Counted from the first letter of the stretch, positions 6,739 through 16,828 are shown. The stretch is 64,000 nucleotides of DNA from Limnobaculum zhutongyuii (GCF_004295645.1 NZ_CP034752.1:3410001-3474000); one strand, 5' to 3'. Notes: generated by a model from the letters alone, not told the origin. Translations and numbers: made by a program.

Positions 6739-9360
6739 ATGAAAAGGACTCTGCTCGCCTTTAGTATTGGTCTTATCTTAAGTAATGCTGCTCACGCAGC
6801 GCCTGCCACAACAACTGTCACCGATCAAGCAACATTAACAGCCCATGATGGTGAAGTTAATATTGAGAATACCTGGGGAATAAACCTGTATCAGGACCAG
6901 TCATTTAACTATTCCGATGACATAAAAATCGATTACAAATTAACAACAAATGCGTTGGGAGAGGTTGGCGTAATTCAAGTATTTAATAGCAATGTTATTT
7001 TTGGAAAAACCAATATTGTTGCTAATATTGAAAATGGCGTAACCGCTTCTGATGTGAGTGCTGTTAAATTAAAGAGTGGCTCCCCTGCAGCAACGGCAGC
7101 TGTTGTATCTGCTGAGTTTGCTGCAAATTCATCATTTACCATTAATGGTAATGATCAGATGAGAATTATTGGCGTCGATATTCACGGTGGCTCCGGTAGT
7201 TTGACCGCGAGACTCAATGAAAATACAACTATTACATTAAATGATGCAGGTATTGGTTCCAGAGGATTACTTGCCTATTTAACGGGTTCCAAAGTTGAAG
7301 CTCAGGACGATTTCCTTGTTGAAATAAACTCGAATGGTGCAAACTATATTCGTGCTATTTCAGCTGAGGGATGGATTGGCGGTTCATCAAGCGTTAATGG
7401 CGGCGAGATTGCGTTAAATGGCACCACCACGGTGAATTTGTTAAATGGGGGCGACCGTACTACAGCAATTAATGCTTACAGAACGGGTTCTAAAATTACT
7501 GCCCAAAAAGCAGTTACCATTACCAATATTACCAATAGCCCATCTGCCATATTATATGGTTTGTATGCGTCTGACGGCGGTAGTATTGATTTTGCAGATA
7601 CCGCATATATTACGTTAAGTGGTGGTGCTGATAATTCTGCTGCCGCTACGGTTTACTCCGGCAGTGACATTACGCTGACTGGCGCTGATATTAATGTTGA
7701 TGCTGGCTATGCTTTTCTGGCAAACGGTGCCGATAGTGTGATTACCGGTAATAGCGCCAGGTATGTGATTAATGGCAACATGCTTTCAGAAAATGATGGT
7801 GCGATTAATATCACAATGGCGGATAACTCAGCTTTTAATGGCATTACCACGCTCGATACATCAGCAAGTACCCTTGACCTCACCCTCAATGGCGCACAAA
7901 GTGTCTGGAACATGGCGGGTGATTCTGTGCTATCTAATTTATCACTGAATGGCGCTACGCTGTCTTATAACACGCCAGTGACTGCTACCTTTACACCAAA
8001 AGAATTAGTGGTTACAGGAAACTATACCGGTAATGACGCGGTGTTGGTGCTGAATACGGTGTTGGGTAATGATGATTCAGCCACTGATAAATTAATTGTT
8101 CAGGGCGATATTGAAGCAGGCACAACCAAAGTTGCTATCAATAATATTGCTGGCGCAGGCGGACAAACCATTAATGGTATTAAGATCGTTGAGGTTGGTG
8201 GCCAGTCAATCGGTGAATTCGTTCAGCAAAACCGCATTGTTGCCGGTGCTTATGACTATCAAGTCGTAAAAGGCGCTGCGGATGAAAACTGGTATTTAAG
8301 CAGTTCAGTTTCCCCCATCGAGCCCCCTCCTGTTTCACCTCCCACGCCAGAGCCTGAAGATTCAAATAATGAGCAAATTCTGCGTCCTGAATTCGGCAGT
8401 TATTTAGCCAATAATTATGCAGCAAATACCATGTTCCTGACGCGTTTGCACGATCGTTTAGGTGAAACACAATACACCGATGTATTAACCGGCGAGCAAA
8501 AAGTCACCAGCATGTGGATGCGTCACGTTGGTGGCCACACGCGTTTTAAAAATAGTAATGAGCAGTTAAAAACGCAAAGTAACCGCTATGTGGCACAAAT
8601 TGGCGGCGATTTAGCACAGTGGAGTTCAGACGGTTTGGATCGCTGGCACTTAGGTGCAATGGCAGGTTACGGTAACAATCAGAGCAATACGACCTCTCAT
8701 GCCATTAATCGTGAATCACGCGGTAAAGTCGACGGGTACAGCGCTGGCCTTTATGGGACCTGGTATGCAAATCAGGCAGATAAAACCGGTTCTTATGTTG
8801 ATACCTGGGTACTCTATAACTGGTTTGATAACGAAGTCACCGGTGATGAGCGTGCAACCGAAACCTACAAATCACGTGGTATTACGGCATCGATTGAAAG
8901 TGGCTATAGCTTCAAGTTAGGCGAAAACGACCGTGACAGCTACTGGTTACAACCAAAAGCTCAGGTGATTTGGATGGACGTGCAGGCGAAAGATCACTAT
9001 GAGCAAGCGGATGTTACTGGCGCACGCACCAAAGTGTCTGATAAGACGAAAGGTAATTTACAGACCCGTCTTGGTTTAAGAGCTTACGTCAACGGCCACA
9101 GTCACTGGGATGATGGCAAAGACCGTAAATTCCAGCCGTTCGTAGAAGCAAACTGGATCCATAATACCAACAATTATGCCGTTCAAATCGCAGATACCCG
9201 GGATGAAATGCGCGGCACCAAAAACATTGGTGAGTTAAAACTGGGCATTGAAGGTCAGTTATCTAAACGCTTAAACGTTTGGGGTAACGCGGCTCAACAG
9301 ATTGGTGATGACGGTTATAGCGATACCTCTGCGATGTTAGGTATTAAATACCAATTCTAA
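6739..9360 (+). CDS. Autotransporter adhesin (type Va, pertactin/AIDA-like barrel)
   Basis: Type V secreted surface protein, 873 aa. Signal peptide 1-21 (ends NAAHA/AP); passenger about 22-520, rich in Asn, Thr, Gly and Ala with short repeats typical of a beta-helix (for example NENTTITLNDAGIGSRGLL); Pro-rich linker at about 525-545 (SPIEPPPVSPPTPEPE); C-terminal barrel from about 590 to the terminal Phe (AMLGIKYQF) with MWMRHVGGHTRF and DGYSAGLYGTW, typical of the autotransporter domain. No protease triad is evident, so an adhesin or aggregation role is more likely than a protease. It is flanked by terminators and stands alone. Confidence 0.9.
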   Translation: MKRTLLAFSIGLILSNAAHAAPATTTVTDQATLTAHDGEVNIENTWGINLYQDQSFNYSDDIKIDYKLTTNALGEVGVIQVFNSNVIFGKTNIVANIENGVTASDVSAVKLKSGSPAATAAVVSAEFAANSSFTINGNDQMRIIGVDIHGGSGSLTARLNENTTITLNDAGIGSRGLLAYLTGSKVEAQDDFLVEINSNGANYIRAISAEGWIGGSSSVNGGEIALNGTTTVNLLNGGDRTTAINAYRTGSKITAQKAVTITNITNSPSAILYGLYASDGGSIDFADTAYITLSGGADNSAAATVYSGSDITLTGADINVDAGYAFLANGADSVITGNSARYVINGNMLSENDGAINITMADNSAFNGITTLDTSASTLDLTLNGAQSVWNMAGDSVLSNLSLNGATLSYNTPVTATFTPKELVVTGNYTGNDAVLVLNTVLGNDDSATDKLIVQGDIEAGTTKVAINNIAGAGGQTINGIKIVEVGGQSIGEFVQQNRIVAGAYDYQVVKGAADENWYLSSSVSPIEPPPVSPPTPEPEDSNNEQILRPEFGSYLANNYAANTMFLTRLHDRLGETQYTDVLTGEQKVTSMWMRHVGGHTRFKNSNEQLKTQSNRYVAQIGGDLAQWSSDGLDRWHLGAMAGYGNNQSNTTSHAINRESRGKVDGYSAGLYGTWYANQADKTGSYVDTWVLYNWFDNEVTGDERATETYKSRGITASIESGYSFKLGENDRDSYWLQPKAQVIWMDVQAKDHYEQADVTGARTKVSDKTKGNLQTRLGLRAYVNGHSHWDDGKDRKFQPFVEANWIHNTNNYAVQIADTRDEMRGTKNIGELKLGIEGQLSKRLNVWGNAAQQIGDDGYSDTSAMLGIKYQF

Positions 9361-9446
9361 TTTGAGTTATCAGCTCAAGCCGGCCATATTCTGGCACCGT
9401 TCATTTACGATGTTTTAAGTGGACGGGATACGGTTTTTTAAGGTTC

Positions 9447-9479
9447 AAACGGCCCTTCCTTTGGGCCGTTTTGTTTTTT
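9447..9479 (+). terminator. Intrinsic terminator of the autotransporter gene
   Basis: AACGGCCC and GGGCCGTT form a perfect stem around TTCCTTT and are followed by a T-rich run (TTTTGTTTTTT). Two further hairpins follow at about 9490-9522 (AAGCCCC/GGGGCTC) and 9552-9597 (CCATTTCGC/GCGAAATGG); the former, read on the minus strand, ends in six T residues and may terminate the transporter gene coming from the right. Confidence 0.85.
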
Positions 9480-9610
9480 CAGCAGACATAAAAAAGCCCC
9501 GTCAATCTATGAGGGGGCTCTTATAATACGCCTGTCTGATGGTTCAACCGGCCATTTCGCCTAACCGAACGACGTCAGCGAAATGGCGGTTTTTCCATTT
9601 TCATATCATC

Positions 9611-10966
9611 TTAATCAGCAATAACCGGCGCAGCGGGAATTGCATCAGGCTGCTTTTTTGCTGTCCAGCCTTTGTATGCCAGCGGCAGGAAAGCAACTGC
9701 AACAGCTAACAGAGATACGATACCTACATAGTAAGCAGGAGCCATCGCACTTTGCTGTAACCAGGCACCGGTAATCATTGGTGTTAAACCACCAAATACC
9801 GCGTAAGCCAGATTGTAGGCAAATGATAAACCGGAGAAGCGAATAGCCGGTGGGAATGCACGGGCACCAACAATTGGCGTAGTGGCAATCGCACCAACAA
9901 ACAGCCCCATCAGACCATAATTAAACATCAGCTCCCCTGCGCCAATTTCCGGATGCAGTGAACTGTAAAAATGGTAGGCCGTAATTGCCAGACCGCCCCA
10001 CGAAGCCGCCATACAGATACGTGTACCTAACTTATCGCTAATCCAGCCCCAGAAAATACATCCCAGCGTTAACATTAAGGTAGCGACACAGTTGGCTTCC
10101 AGCGAAATGGTTCTGTCCACCTGATACATCTTCTCGACTACCACAGAAGGCGTCATCAGAATGGTGACGACAATTGCAGTAGACAGCGACCAGGTCAAAA
10201 TCGCAGTAATACCACAGGCTTGTTTATGACTTCTGATAACCGTTTTAACCGGAAGCTCTTTCGCCAGCGCATGCTTCTCTGCCATCTCTTTAAAGATTGG
10301 CGTTTCTTGCAGGAATTTACGCAGGTAAACCGAGATAAAACCAAATACACCGCCCAGAATGAATGGAATACGCCATGCATACTCATTAATTTCTGCCGTG
10401 CTGTAGCTGCGCTGAATAAAGATAGCCACAATGGAGCCCAACAGAATACCGCCGGTAATACCGGAGGTTAAGGTTCCGACCCCTAAACCATAACGCTGCT
10501 CGGGGGTGTGTTCGGCAATAAATACCCATGCTCCCGGCATTTCACCGCCAATGGCTGCTCCCTGTAGAATACGCATTAATAGCAGAAGAACCGGTGCCAT
10601 AACGCCAATAGAGGCATAAGTCGGCAGCAAACCGATCACCAGCGTTGGCAACGCCATCAGGAAAATACTCAGGGTGAACATGCGCTTACGGCCAATTTTA
10701 TCACCGTAGTGCGCCATAATAATCCCACCGAGCGGACGAGCCAGATAACCGGCAGCAAAAATACCCAGGGTTTTCATCTGAGCAATAAATTCATTATCAC
10801 CAGGGAAAAACAGATGGGTTAATGTTCCGGTAAAGAAAACAAAGATAACGAAATCATAAAACTCAAGGGTGCCGCCAAGGGAGGATAACCCTAAGGTCTT
10901 ATAATCATTCTTATTCAACGGTCGCGCTTTTGGCTGGCCAGTTATTGTGGGAGAAGACGCTGTCAT
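9611..10966 (-). CDS. MHS-family MFS transporter (metabolite:H+ symporter)
   Basis: A 451-aa membrane protein with about 12 hydrophobic segments. Family marks are LGGTLEFYDFVIFVFF in the first helix, the loop motif GDKIGRKRMF after helix 2 and RILQGAAIGGEMPGA in helix 4, all typical of the metabolite:H+ symporter branch (ShiA, ProP, YhjE, YdfJ). The ProP-type C-terminal coiled coil is absent, so osmosensing is unlikely. Substrate is unknown, most likely an organic acid or other small solute. The gene stands alone in a 750-bp-plus gap on its 5' side. Confidence 0.85.
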   Translation of the reverse strand: MTASSPTITGQPKARPLNKNDYKTLGLSSLGGTLEFYDFVIFVFFTGTLTHLFFPGDNEFIAQMKTLGIFAAGYLARPLGGIIMAHYGDKIGRKRMFTLSIFLMALPTLVIGLLPTYASIGVMAPVLLLLMRILQGAAIGGEMPGAWVFIAEHTPEQRYGLGVGTLTSGITGGILLGSIVAIFIQRSYSTAEINEYAWRIPFILGGVFGFISVYLRKFLQETPIFKEMAEKHALAKELPVKTVIRSHKQACGITAILTWSLSTAIVVTILMTPSVVVEKMYQVDRTISLEANCVATLMLTLGCIFWGWISDKLGTRICMAASWGGLAITAYHFYSSLHPEIGAGELMFNYGLMGLFVGAIATTPIVGARAFPPAIRFSGLSFAYNLAYAVFGGLTPMITGAWLQQSAMAPAYYVGIVSLLAVAVAFLPLAYKGWTAKKQPDAIPAAPVIAD

Positions 10967-11720
10967 TTACTTGTAACCTGTTATCGAATTATTGTATTTG
11001 CAAAAACTTGCCTAAAAATCTATTTATTAGGTTTCCAAAAGTGACCAACACGCACACATTCCGTAGCCGGAAAAGAAATCAGGAATGCATATATCGTTCA
11101 GAGATGTTCTGTCGCTGAAGGCACTCAATCCATTGATTCGCGGTCAGTATTGCGCAGCTTTATGAATGGTCACTAGATACTAGTTATAGCAGTAAATTCG
11201 ACATACTGTAAACCACACAACTGAAAATATGTCATCGTGCTTTATTTATCAGCAAAAACCAGAATATTTCCCTAAATTATCTCTATTTAAGAATGATTCA
11301 TAACAAACAGAGCCATTTTAACCGTTTAGCGGAGGTAAAAAACATGCGGATAAACCCACCACTGCAACACTTTGATTGAAAAATATTATCCACCAGCGAA
11401 TAACCATATTTCCCCCCCAAAAAATAGAATTCGTACCGATACTTTTTCTTCATTAAAGTTTGATGGCTTTATATCCAAAGCGGATAAAAAATCACCACCA
11501 TCAATAATCCATCCTATTTTTCTGATGCTGAAAAATTAAAATGTTACTTATCAATTCGTTGTTAATGTTTACTTCATAGATAACAATTAGTTAGTTAAAT
11601 ATAATTATTTAGTAAATATTTTTATAATAATTTTGAGATTAATGTTTCACTATTGAATACAAAACCGTTATGATGAAGGCGTGTTTTTAAATCTAATTTA
11701 TTGATTTTAATAAGAATGAG
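10967..11720. other. AT-rich intergenic region with a tiny SD-led ORF
   Basis: A 754-bp gap. It carries divergent promoters for the transporter to the left and the small protein to the right. The only notable item is an 11-codon ORF at 11344-11379 (MRINPPLQHFD) with a perfect GGAGGT seven bases before its ATG. No terminator-like hairpin or longer frame follows it, so function is unsupported. Confidence 0.4.
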
Positions 11721-12053
11721 ATGGACTTCATGGCTAAAGATATAATGGTGTGTGGCGTCAGCGTTAAAGTAAAAAATAGCGTCAGTATCTATAATCAAAT
11801 CGCCTCATTGAATTTAAACCAATCTTTATCTGCTGTAATTGACCGGCTTGATGAAGATTTGCTGCAAATAGAGTTCAGTAACGGCAACATTGTTGATGTG
11901 GGTTGGTATCCCTCTTTTGATGAGCAGGGAGAATTTATTATCTACACCATTTCTGATAATAACTGGGATGAGCCCTGCGCAAGATTTACCACCCGGGATG
12001 GTCGTGAACTGATTGCCCTGCTCAAACAGTCTATTGCGATGGCATCAAATTAG
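11721..12053 (+). CDS. Small acidic protein of unknown function
   Basis: A 110-aa soluble protein, acidic in its second half (QGEFIIYTISDNNWDEPC), without signal peptide or membrane segment. I do not recognise the family. The frame has normal codon use and ends with a helix-like tail (GRELIALLKQSIAMASN). The start may be the ATG at 11721 or the one at 11730 (MAKDIMVCGV); ribosome-binding signals are weak for both. It is alone between two transporter genes. Confidence 0.6.
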   Translation: MDFMAKDIMVCGVSVKVKNSVSIYNQIASLNLNQSLSAVIDRLDEDLLQIEFSNGNIVDVGWYPSFDEQGEFIIYTISDNNWDEPCARFTTRDGRELIALLKQSIAMASN

Positions 12054-12262
12054 TCATCTTGCCTGTCTCCTGATAACTTCACTCGGTATAAACACTGATC
12101 CCTGTGTCTGATTACCTGTCATTAATATCCTGTACCTGAAACGATTTATGTAACAAATTTGATAATTAATTGTTATTAATTATTTGCTTTTAGGCTATGG
12201 TCGACACTTTACATCACCCTACTATTATCAGGGTTATGGATATCATTACTCAGGAGCGTTAC

Positions 12263-13477
12263 GTGTCTGCCAGCCATCAGGAACAACAAGTCACTCCTTC
12301 CGCTACCCAGGCCTTTATCGTTTTTCTGGCGGGTGTCAGTGCCGCATTGCATATCTGGAAGTTACCTCCGGCGCTGCCAGTTTTACAGGAAACACTGGAG
12401 CTTAGCCTCTCACAGGCCGGGTGGCTGATTTCGGTGTTTCAACTGGCGGGAATGCTATTGGGGTTGGTGTTTGGTCTGTTTGTTCAACGTATCGGACAAA
12501 AGCAAAGTATCCTGATTGGGCTCTGTGTCTTATCCGCCGCCTCCTTTGCCGGAGCAACCGCCAGTGGCATAGCGACACTGTTAGTCTTTCGCATTATCGA
12601 AGGTTTTGCTTTGTTAATGGTCACCATGTCTGCCCCGGCATTAATCAAACATATAGCCCCTAAAGCCCGTTTAAGTTTCTTTGTGGCGCTCTGGAGTGCT
12701 TATATACCAACTGCTACAGTGTTTGCGCTCTTTGCCGGTGCTTCAATGCTTAACTATTTTGACTGGTCGGCACTATGGACGGGTTCAGGCATTATCACCC
12801 TGATGATGGCGCTGTTGGTGTGGCGCATGGTTAAAGAGAACGGTTCAGGCCATACTCCCGGGCATAATCAGCTGCATCAAGCCTGGTTATCGATTAAACA
12901 AACTCTGACGGTGAAAGAACCCTGGCTGGTGGCCGTAACCTTTTCTATGTATACCAGCCAGTGGGTTGCGATCATTAGTTTTTTACCGATTATCTACCGC
13001 GAAGCGGGAATTTCCGGTGCGTTAATGGGAACGTTCACCGCTATTGCCGCCGGGGTTAATATCGTTGGTAATTTACTGGCGGGCAAACTGTTGCAGCAAA
13101 AGGTATCCGCTAATCTGCTGTTAAATATCGCATTCATTACGATGATAGTGTCCGCTTTTGTCGCCTTCGGGCTGAACAGCTCTCCCTGGACGCAATTTAT
13201 CGCCATCACTTTATTCTCTGCCGCCGGAGGGTTAGCTCCGGCAACCCTGTTTAATCTGGCAGTTAAAGTCACGCCATCGGCACAAAATATCCCCGTCACC
13301 ATTGGCTGGTTGCAACAATGGATAAGCTTTGGTCAGTTTGCCGGGCCGATTATTGTCGCTTTGCTGGTGGATTACACCCAGGGCTGGCGTTCTGTCTGGT
13401 TGTTAACCGGGGCCTGGGGAGCATTAGGGATTATTTTGAGCTATTTGCTGTGTCGAACGGCGGCGGTTAAGTCATAA
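12263..13477 (+). CDS. MFS transporter (CynX/NimT-like)
   Basis: About 404 aa with 12 predicted membrane helices (for example AFIVFLAGVSAALHIWKLPP, and GLVFGLFVQRIGQKQSILIG carrying a loop 2-3 motif). The start choice is uncertain: the frame is open from an ATG at 12197, but CAGGAG lies six bases before a GTG at 12263 (VSASHQEQQ), the best initiation signal; ATG at 12236 is another option. It resembles small-substrate efflux or cyanate/nitroimidazole-type permeases, but substrate cannot be told. It converges with the autotransporter gene on the minus strand with a 75-bp gap. Confidence 0.8.
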   Translation: MSASHQEQQVTPSATQAFIVFLAGVSAALHIWKLPPALPVLQETLELSLSQAGWLISVFQLAGMLLGLVFGLFVQRIGQKQSILIGLCVLSAASFAGATASGIATLLVFRIIEGFALLMVTMSAPALIKHIAPKARLSFFVALWSAYIPTATVFALFAGASMLNYFDWSALWTGSGIITLMMALLVWRMVKENGSGHTPGHNQLHQAWLSIKQTLTVKEPWLVAVTFSMYTSQWVAIISFLPIIYREAGISGALMGTFTAIAAGVNIVGNLLAGKLLQQKVSANLLLNIAFITMIVSAFVAFGLNSSPWTQFIAITLFSAAGGLAPATLFNLAVKVTPSAQNIPVTIGWLQQWISFGQFAGPIIVALLVDYTQGWRSVWLLTGAWGALGIILSYLLCRTAAVKS

Positions 13478-13552
13478 ATTAGCGTAACAAAAGGCCCAAT
13501 GGCTAAATGAGAAAAAAAGCATTTCATCATCGGGCTGGCCTGCGGTAAATCA

Positions 13553-15154
13553 TCAGAAGCTATAGCGCAATCCTAAATTTCCCTGAATCGGCACTTCGAC
13601 CTTACTGCCTTTGGCATAATCAACTTCAGCAAACAGCGTAACCTGTCGGGACAGTCTGGCATCTACCCCAAGCCCTGCTTTAGCCATATCACCAGATAAA
13701 TCGGTAGTGAACTTATTACGCTGGTTAATGACGCTGCTGTTGTTATCAATATATTCATGCACCCAGGCCGCTTTAATATAGGGGGTTACCATGCTGCTCT
13801 CCCCTACTCTGAAACTTTTGCCCAGGCTAAAGCCCAATTCGCTGGTCAGAGAATCCTGATGGTTAATTTTGGCTTTCATGTCATTATTTAACGTAATGTT
13901 TTCTCCGCCAACCTGCACATAGGCTAAACGGACGTAGGGTTCAATCCAGATATCAGCCACAACCGACGTGTTATAGCCAACTTCCAGCGATCCGCCCAGC
14001 GCATTCTGGCTGTAATCGCCTTTGATACCCGCCCCATTGGTAGATATGGCCTGTAAATCATTGCTGAAATGGCTGTATTTCAATATGCCATCAAGATACC
14101 AACCGCTTTGATCGAAGTAAGTGCCGTAAAGCCCCGCACTATAACTGTCTATATTGCTGACGCCACCGCGAGCGTGCTTCACATCCGAATTACTGTAGCT
14201 GGTGAAAGCACCCCAGAATGCTTTACCGCTCTCGTAATCCATCATGCGATCGGCCCCCAGCTCAATACCCGCCTGTTCCAGCTTAAAGTGCGCATTATCA
14301 GCGGAAATGTTGCTTTTCCCGCCGGTAGTTCTAACCCAGACTCCGGCATTGCCTTCATTTTGCAACAGGGAGCCTTTTCTAAAGCGCAGATTCTGTAGCT
14401 CGTTATTAAATATCAGTTGAGGTGCTGCCGCCATAGCGAGTACCGCATCCGTAGCAGGACTAAGGCTCGGGGAATCAGGTCGCAGATCAATCGCGCCAAG
14501 ATACCAAACTTCTCCGCTGGCTTCAGGGCGGTTATATAAGGAATAGATATAGGTACCACCATCTACCGCATTAATATTGACGCCATTAATATCGGTTAAA
14601 TTAAAGCTGCTGCCACCGCTTTGATCGGTAATCAAATCCAGTGATTTTTCGCCGGGGTTGGCGATCTCTGCGCCAGAATCCGCCACTCTAATCAGATGCC
14701 GACCGCTACCCTGCCGAATCGTCAAATAATCACTACGCCCATGCTGAATGTCAGTATTAAAATCGAAGGTTATACAGCCTGACAGAGTATCGATATTTAA
14801 ACGGGAGTATGTCGCACTCTCTGTTGTGCCATTCATTACGCTATTAAAAACAACATTACCTGTGCCCCGCAGCGTACCAATCTCTACCGTATCCGTATCT
14901 GCGCTATTTGCCGTTATCCTCATCAGTGCATCATCACCGTTTAGCTCAACATATTCGGCATAAGTTGGTGCGCTGACTCCATTAGCCATCAGGCGCAATT
15001 CTCCCCCACCGTTAACCAGAGTGATGTCAGATAAATAGCCACCGGCGTGAATGGAGGATGTTTCACCATCAGAGATAGTGGTACTCAATGCAGAGGCTGT
15101 CTGGCAGAACGCCAAAAGAATTAATATGCTTAAGGTAGATAATGTGGTTTTCAT
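13553..15154 (-). CDS. Small autotransporter with short passenger
   Basis: A 533-aa type V protein. Signal peptide 1-22 (ends TASA/LS); a short beta-rich passenger (about 23-240) with GGGELRLMANG and GTLRGTGNVVF, features of pertactin-like helices; barrel from about residue 265 (AGVWVRTTGGKSN) to the terminal Phe (GNLGLRYSF). There is one Cys in the passenger (LSGCITF). The passenger is unusually short for the class. It is unrelated in detail to the autotransporter at 6739 and lies on the other strand. Function is probably adhesion; no enzymatic motif is seen. Confidence 0.88.
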   Translation of the reverse strand: MKTTLSTLSILILLAFCQTASALSTTISDGETSSIHAGGYLSDITLVNGGGELRLMANGVSAPTYAEYVELNGDDALMRITANSADTDTVEIGTLRGTGNVVFNSVMNGTTESATYSRLNIDTLSGCITFDFNTDIQHGRSDYLTIRQGSGRHLIRVADSGAEIANPGEKSLDLITDQSGGSSFNLTDINGVNINAVDGGTYIYSLYNRPEASGEVWYLGAIDLRPDSPSLSPATDAVLAMAAAPQLIFNNELQNLRFRKGSLLQNEGNAGVWVRTTGGKSNISADNAHFKLEQAGIELGADRMMDYESGKAFWGAFTSYSNSDVKHARGGVSNIDSYSAGLYGTYFDQSGWYLDGILKYSHFSNDLQAISTNGAGIKGDYSQNALGGSLEVGYNTSVVADIWIEPYVRLAYVQVGGENITLNNDMKAKINHQDSLTSELGFSLGKSFRVGESSMVTPYIKAAWVHEYIDNNSSVINQRNKFTTDLSGDMAKAGLGVDARLSRQVTLFAEVDYAKGSKVEVPIQGNLGLRYSF

Positions 15155-15460
15155 ATTGACGTCGTTCCCTCTATTAATACAGCTCCATTGGTGGGTATGC
15201 TAACAAACAAAATTAACAATAACCACGCTTTAAGGACAAAAAACAGTCAATATTAAATTTGAATATTGATATTTAAAGATTTTTACAAAGCTAATCAAAA
15301 TCCTTTTAAATAAAGGAGTCAATGAGATTCACTCATCTAAAAAAAGGTCATAAAAGAAAAAAATGACAACAATATCAACAGTTATAAATAACATTATTAA
15401 TTAAACAAACACATATTAATTAAATTATTGAAGAAACTGTTATCAGATAGCTTTTTAATT
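15155..15460. other. Promoter region of the small autotransporter
   Basis: AT-rich, about 300 bp, upstream of the autotransporter start and downstream of the methyltransferase gene on the same strand. No ORF or clear operator is recognised. Confidence 0.4.
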
Positions 15461-15486
15461 AGTGGCCTGACAATCGTCAGGCCACT
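15461..15486. terminator. Perfect 11-bp stem-loop after the methyltransferase gene
   Basis: AGTGGCCTGAC and GTCAGGCCACT form a perfect stem with a four-base loop, 18 bp past the methyltransferase stop. The T-run is weak on both strands, so it may be a poor terminator or an mRNA 3'-end protector. Confidence 0.55.
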
Positions 15487-15504
15487 GTTTCACTCAATTA
15501 TCGG

Positions 15505-16218
15505 TCAGTTAACCTTTCCGACTATTTGAACCAGATTGAAATACTGCCCGTTTTCAAAGGCCATCATATCCCTGTCTTTTACTGCATAAGGATTACTGTC
15601 ACACAGTAACCATTCATCCCAGGCCTGTTTACAACAGTCCATTTCACGGCAAGTTTCAACCGATACCGCACCAGAGCCTTCCCACAGGGTCTTCCACCAA
15701 TCACTGGTGAAAAAATACATTCCCTCTTGCCACCATGGAAGCATCTCTTCTGGCGGTTGCCCATTGACTAAAGGACGCTGTAACCCGGGAACAGCCACGG
15801 CAATTAAACCACCGGGTTTTACCAGCGGAGCAAGATGAGTTTCCAGATAGCCGGGCTTATGGCCAAAGTACTGGTAAGCATCAATACTGATCACGGCATC
15901 AAAATAGCCTTCAGCAAACGGTAATTCATGGGCATCAAGATTGAGCGGAATAATGCGATCTTCCATGCCGAACTGTTTGAATCGCTGCCAGTTATCGGTA
16001 GAGCTAATCCATAAATCCACCGCATAAATAGTGGCATCAAAATGGTGGGCCAGAAATAACGACGTGATTCCTGCACCACAGCCCAGGTCCAGAATACGCA
16101 TCCCCTTTTTCAAAGGCAGATCCCGCGTCAGTTCTTGAGCGATGAGCAAAGCATTAGGTCCCATCATATTTTGGCGTAAAAATGAATCTTGAAATAACAG
16201 GTTAATTGATGACGTCAT
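15505..16218 (-). CDS. Class I SAM-dependent methyltransferase
   Basis: A 237-aa cytosolic enzyme. Motif I is RILDLGCGAGITSLFLAHHF (residues about 41-60), followed by the acidic end of strand 2 (IYAVDLW), motif II-like LPFAEGYFDAVISIDAYQYF and post-motif LVKPGGLIAVAVPG. This places it in the UbiE/Coq5-like small-molecule methyltransferases; the acceptor is unknown. AAGGAAAA precedes the ATG, and the start overlaps by four bases (ATGA) the stop of a small membrane ORF, suggesting coupled translation. Confidence 0.85.
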   Translation of the reverse strand: MTSSINLLFQDSFLRQNMMGPNALLIAQELTRDLPLKKGMRILDLGCGAGITSLFLAHHFDATIYAVDLWISSTDNWQRFKQFGMEDRIIPLNLDAHELPFAEGYFDAVISIDAYQYFGHKPGYLETHLAPLVKPGGLIAVAVPGLQRPLVNGQPPEEMLPWWQEGMYFFTSDWWKTLWEGSGAVSVETCREMDCCKQAWDEWLLCDSNPYAVKDRDMMAFENGQYFNLVQIVGKVN

Positions 16219-16385
16219 TGGTCATTTTCCTTTTTAACAATATTAATAAAACGGATAAATGATGAATGGACGGCACAAACCAACAGGCAGCAGAGAACCC
16301 ATACCACAGATAAATCGTGATAGCAGAGTCGATAACTAAATGCAGGATGACGCAGGAACGGTACGTTCCGGATGAAAAGCATCAT
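16215..16385 (-). CDS. Possible small membrane protein coupled to methyltransferase
   Basis: A 56-codon frame starting at the tandem ATGs at 16385, with GAGG upstream (GAGGTTTTCAAT), ending in the ATGA overlap with the methyltransferase. It has one hydrophobic segment (LSVVWVLCCLLVCAVHSSFI) and a basic/acidic tail (VKKENDQ). The overlap and ribosome binding site favour a real gene; the unusual composition argues against. I know of no homologue. Confidence 0.4.
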   Translation of the reverse strand: MMLFIRNVPFLRHPAFSYRLCYHDLSVVWVLCCLLVCAVHSSFIRFINIVKKENDQ

Positions 16386-16565
16386 ATTGAAAACCTCGTT
16401 AAAAACCACACTCAATCCTCTACGCGTCCGCTGTTTGCGGCGCAGAATATTCATCATTCAAGGGATGTGTGATATCGCCCGATTCAATTCGGGATCAATA
16501 TCAGTGGTTTAACGCAATCTCCAACATGCAGGCCTCTGGGAAACAGTGATAATAAAAGTAATAAC

Positions 16566-16592
16566 GCACCATGTGCACCATGTGCACCATGT
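16566..16592. repeat. Three tandem copies of GCACCATGT
   Basis: Exact 9-bp unit repeated three times with no interruption, in a non-coding region. It may be a slippage product; nothing else is known. Confidence 0.8.
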
Positions 16593-16768
16593 GCGTGGGT
16601 ACTATAAAAGAAAGATTCTGAAAAAGCCAATCGCCATGCGGCATTACTGAAAAAACCGCCAAAAACCAATAAATTGTAATTAAGTTACAGAAATATTCAT
16701 CAACCATCAAAGCTGAGAGTTTCAAAAACAGCGTTATCGCTTGGTAAGTTAGGAAATGAAAAATACTT

Positions 16769-16784
16769 TGTGAGTAATGTCACA
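16769..16784. promoter_or_regulatory. CRP site 1 (perfect consensus)
   Basis: TGTGAGTAATGTCACA is an exact TGTGA-N6-TCACA match. Confidence 0.85.
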
Positions 16785-16812
16785 TTTAATAAACAAACCC
16801 CACCAGCTAAAT

Positions 16813-16828
16813 AGTGATTTAGTTCACA
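16813..16828. promoter_or_regulatory. CRP site 2
   Basis: AGTGATTTAGTTCACA: one mismatch from TGTGA-N6-TCACA; 44 bp from site 1, four helical turns. Confidence 0.7.

Noticed and set aside
16566..16592. Tandem repeat as a CRISPR or phase-variable gene
   Set aside because: Unit is 9 bp without spacers and no gene spans it.
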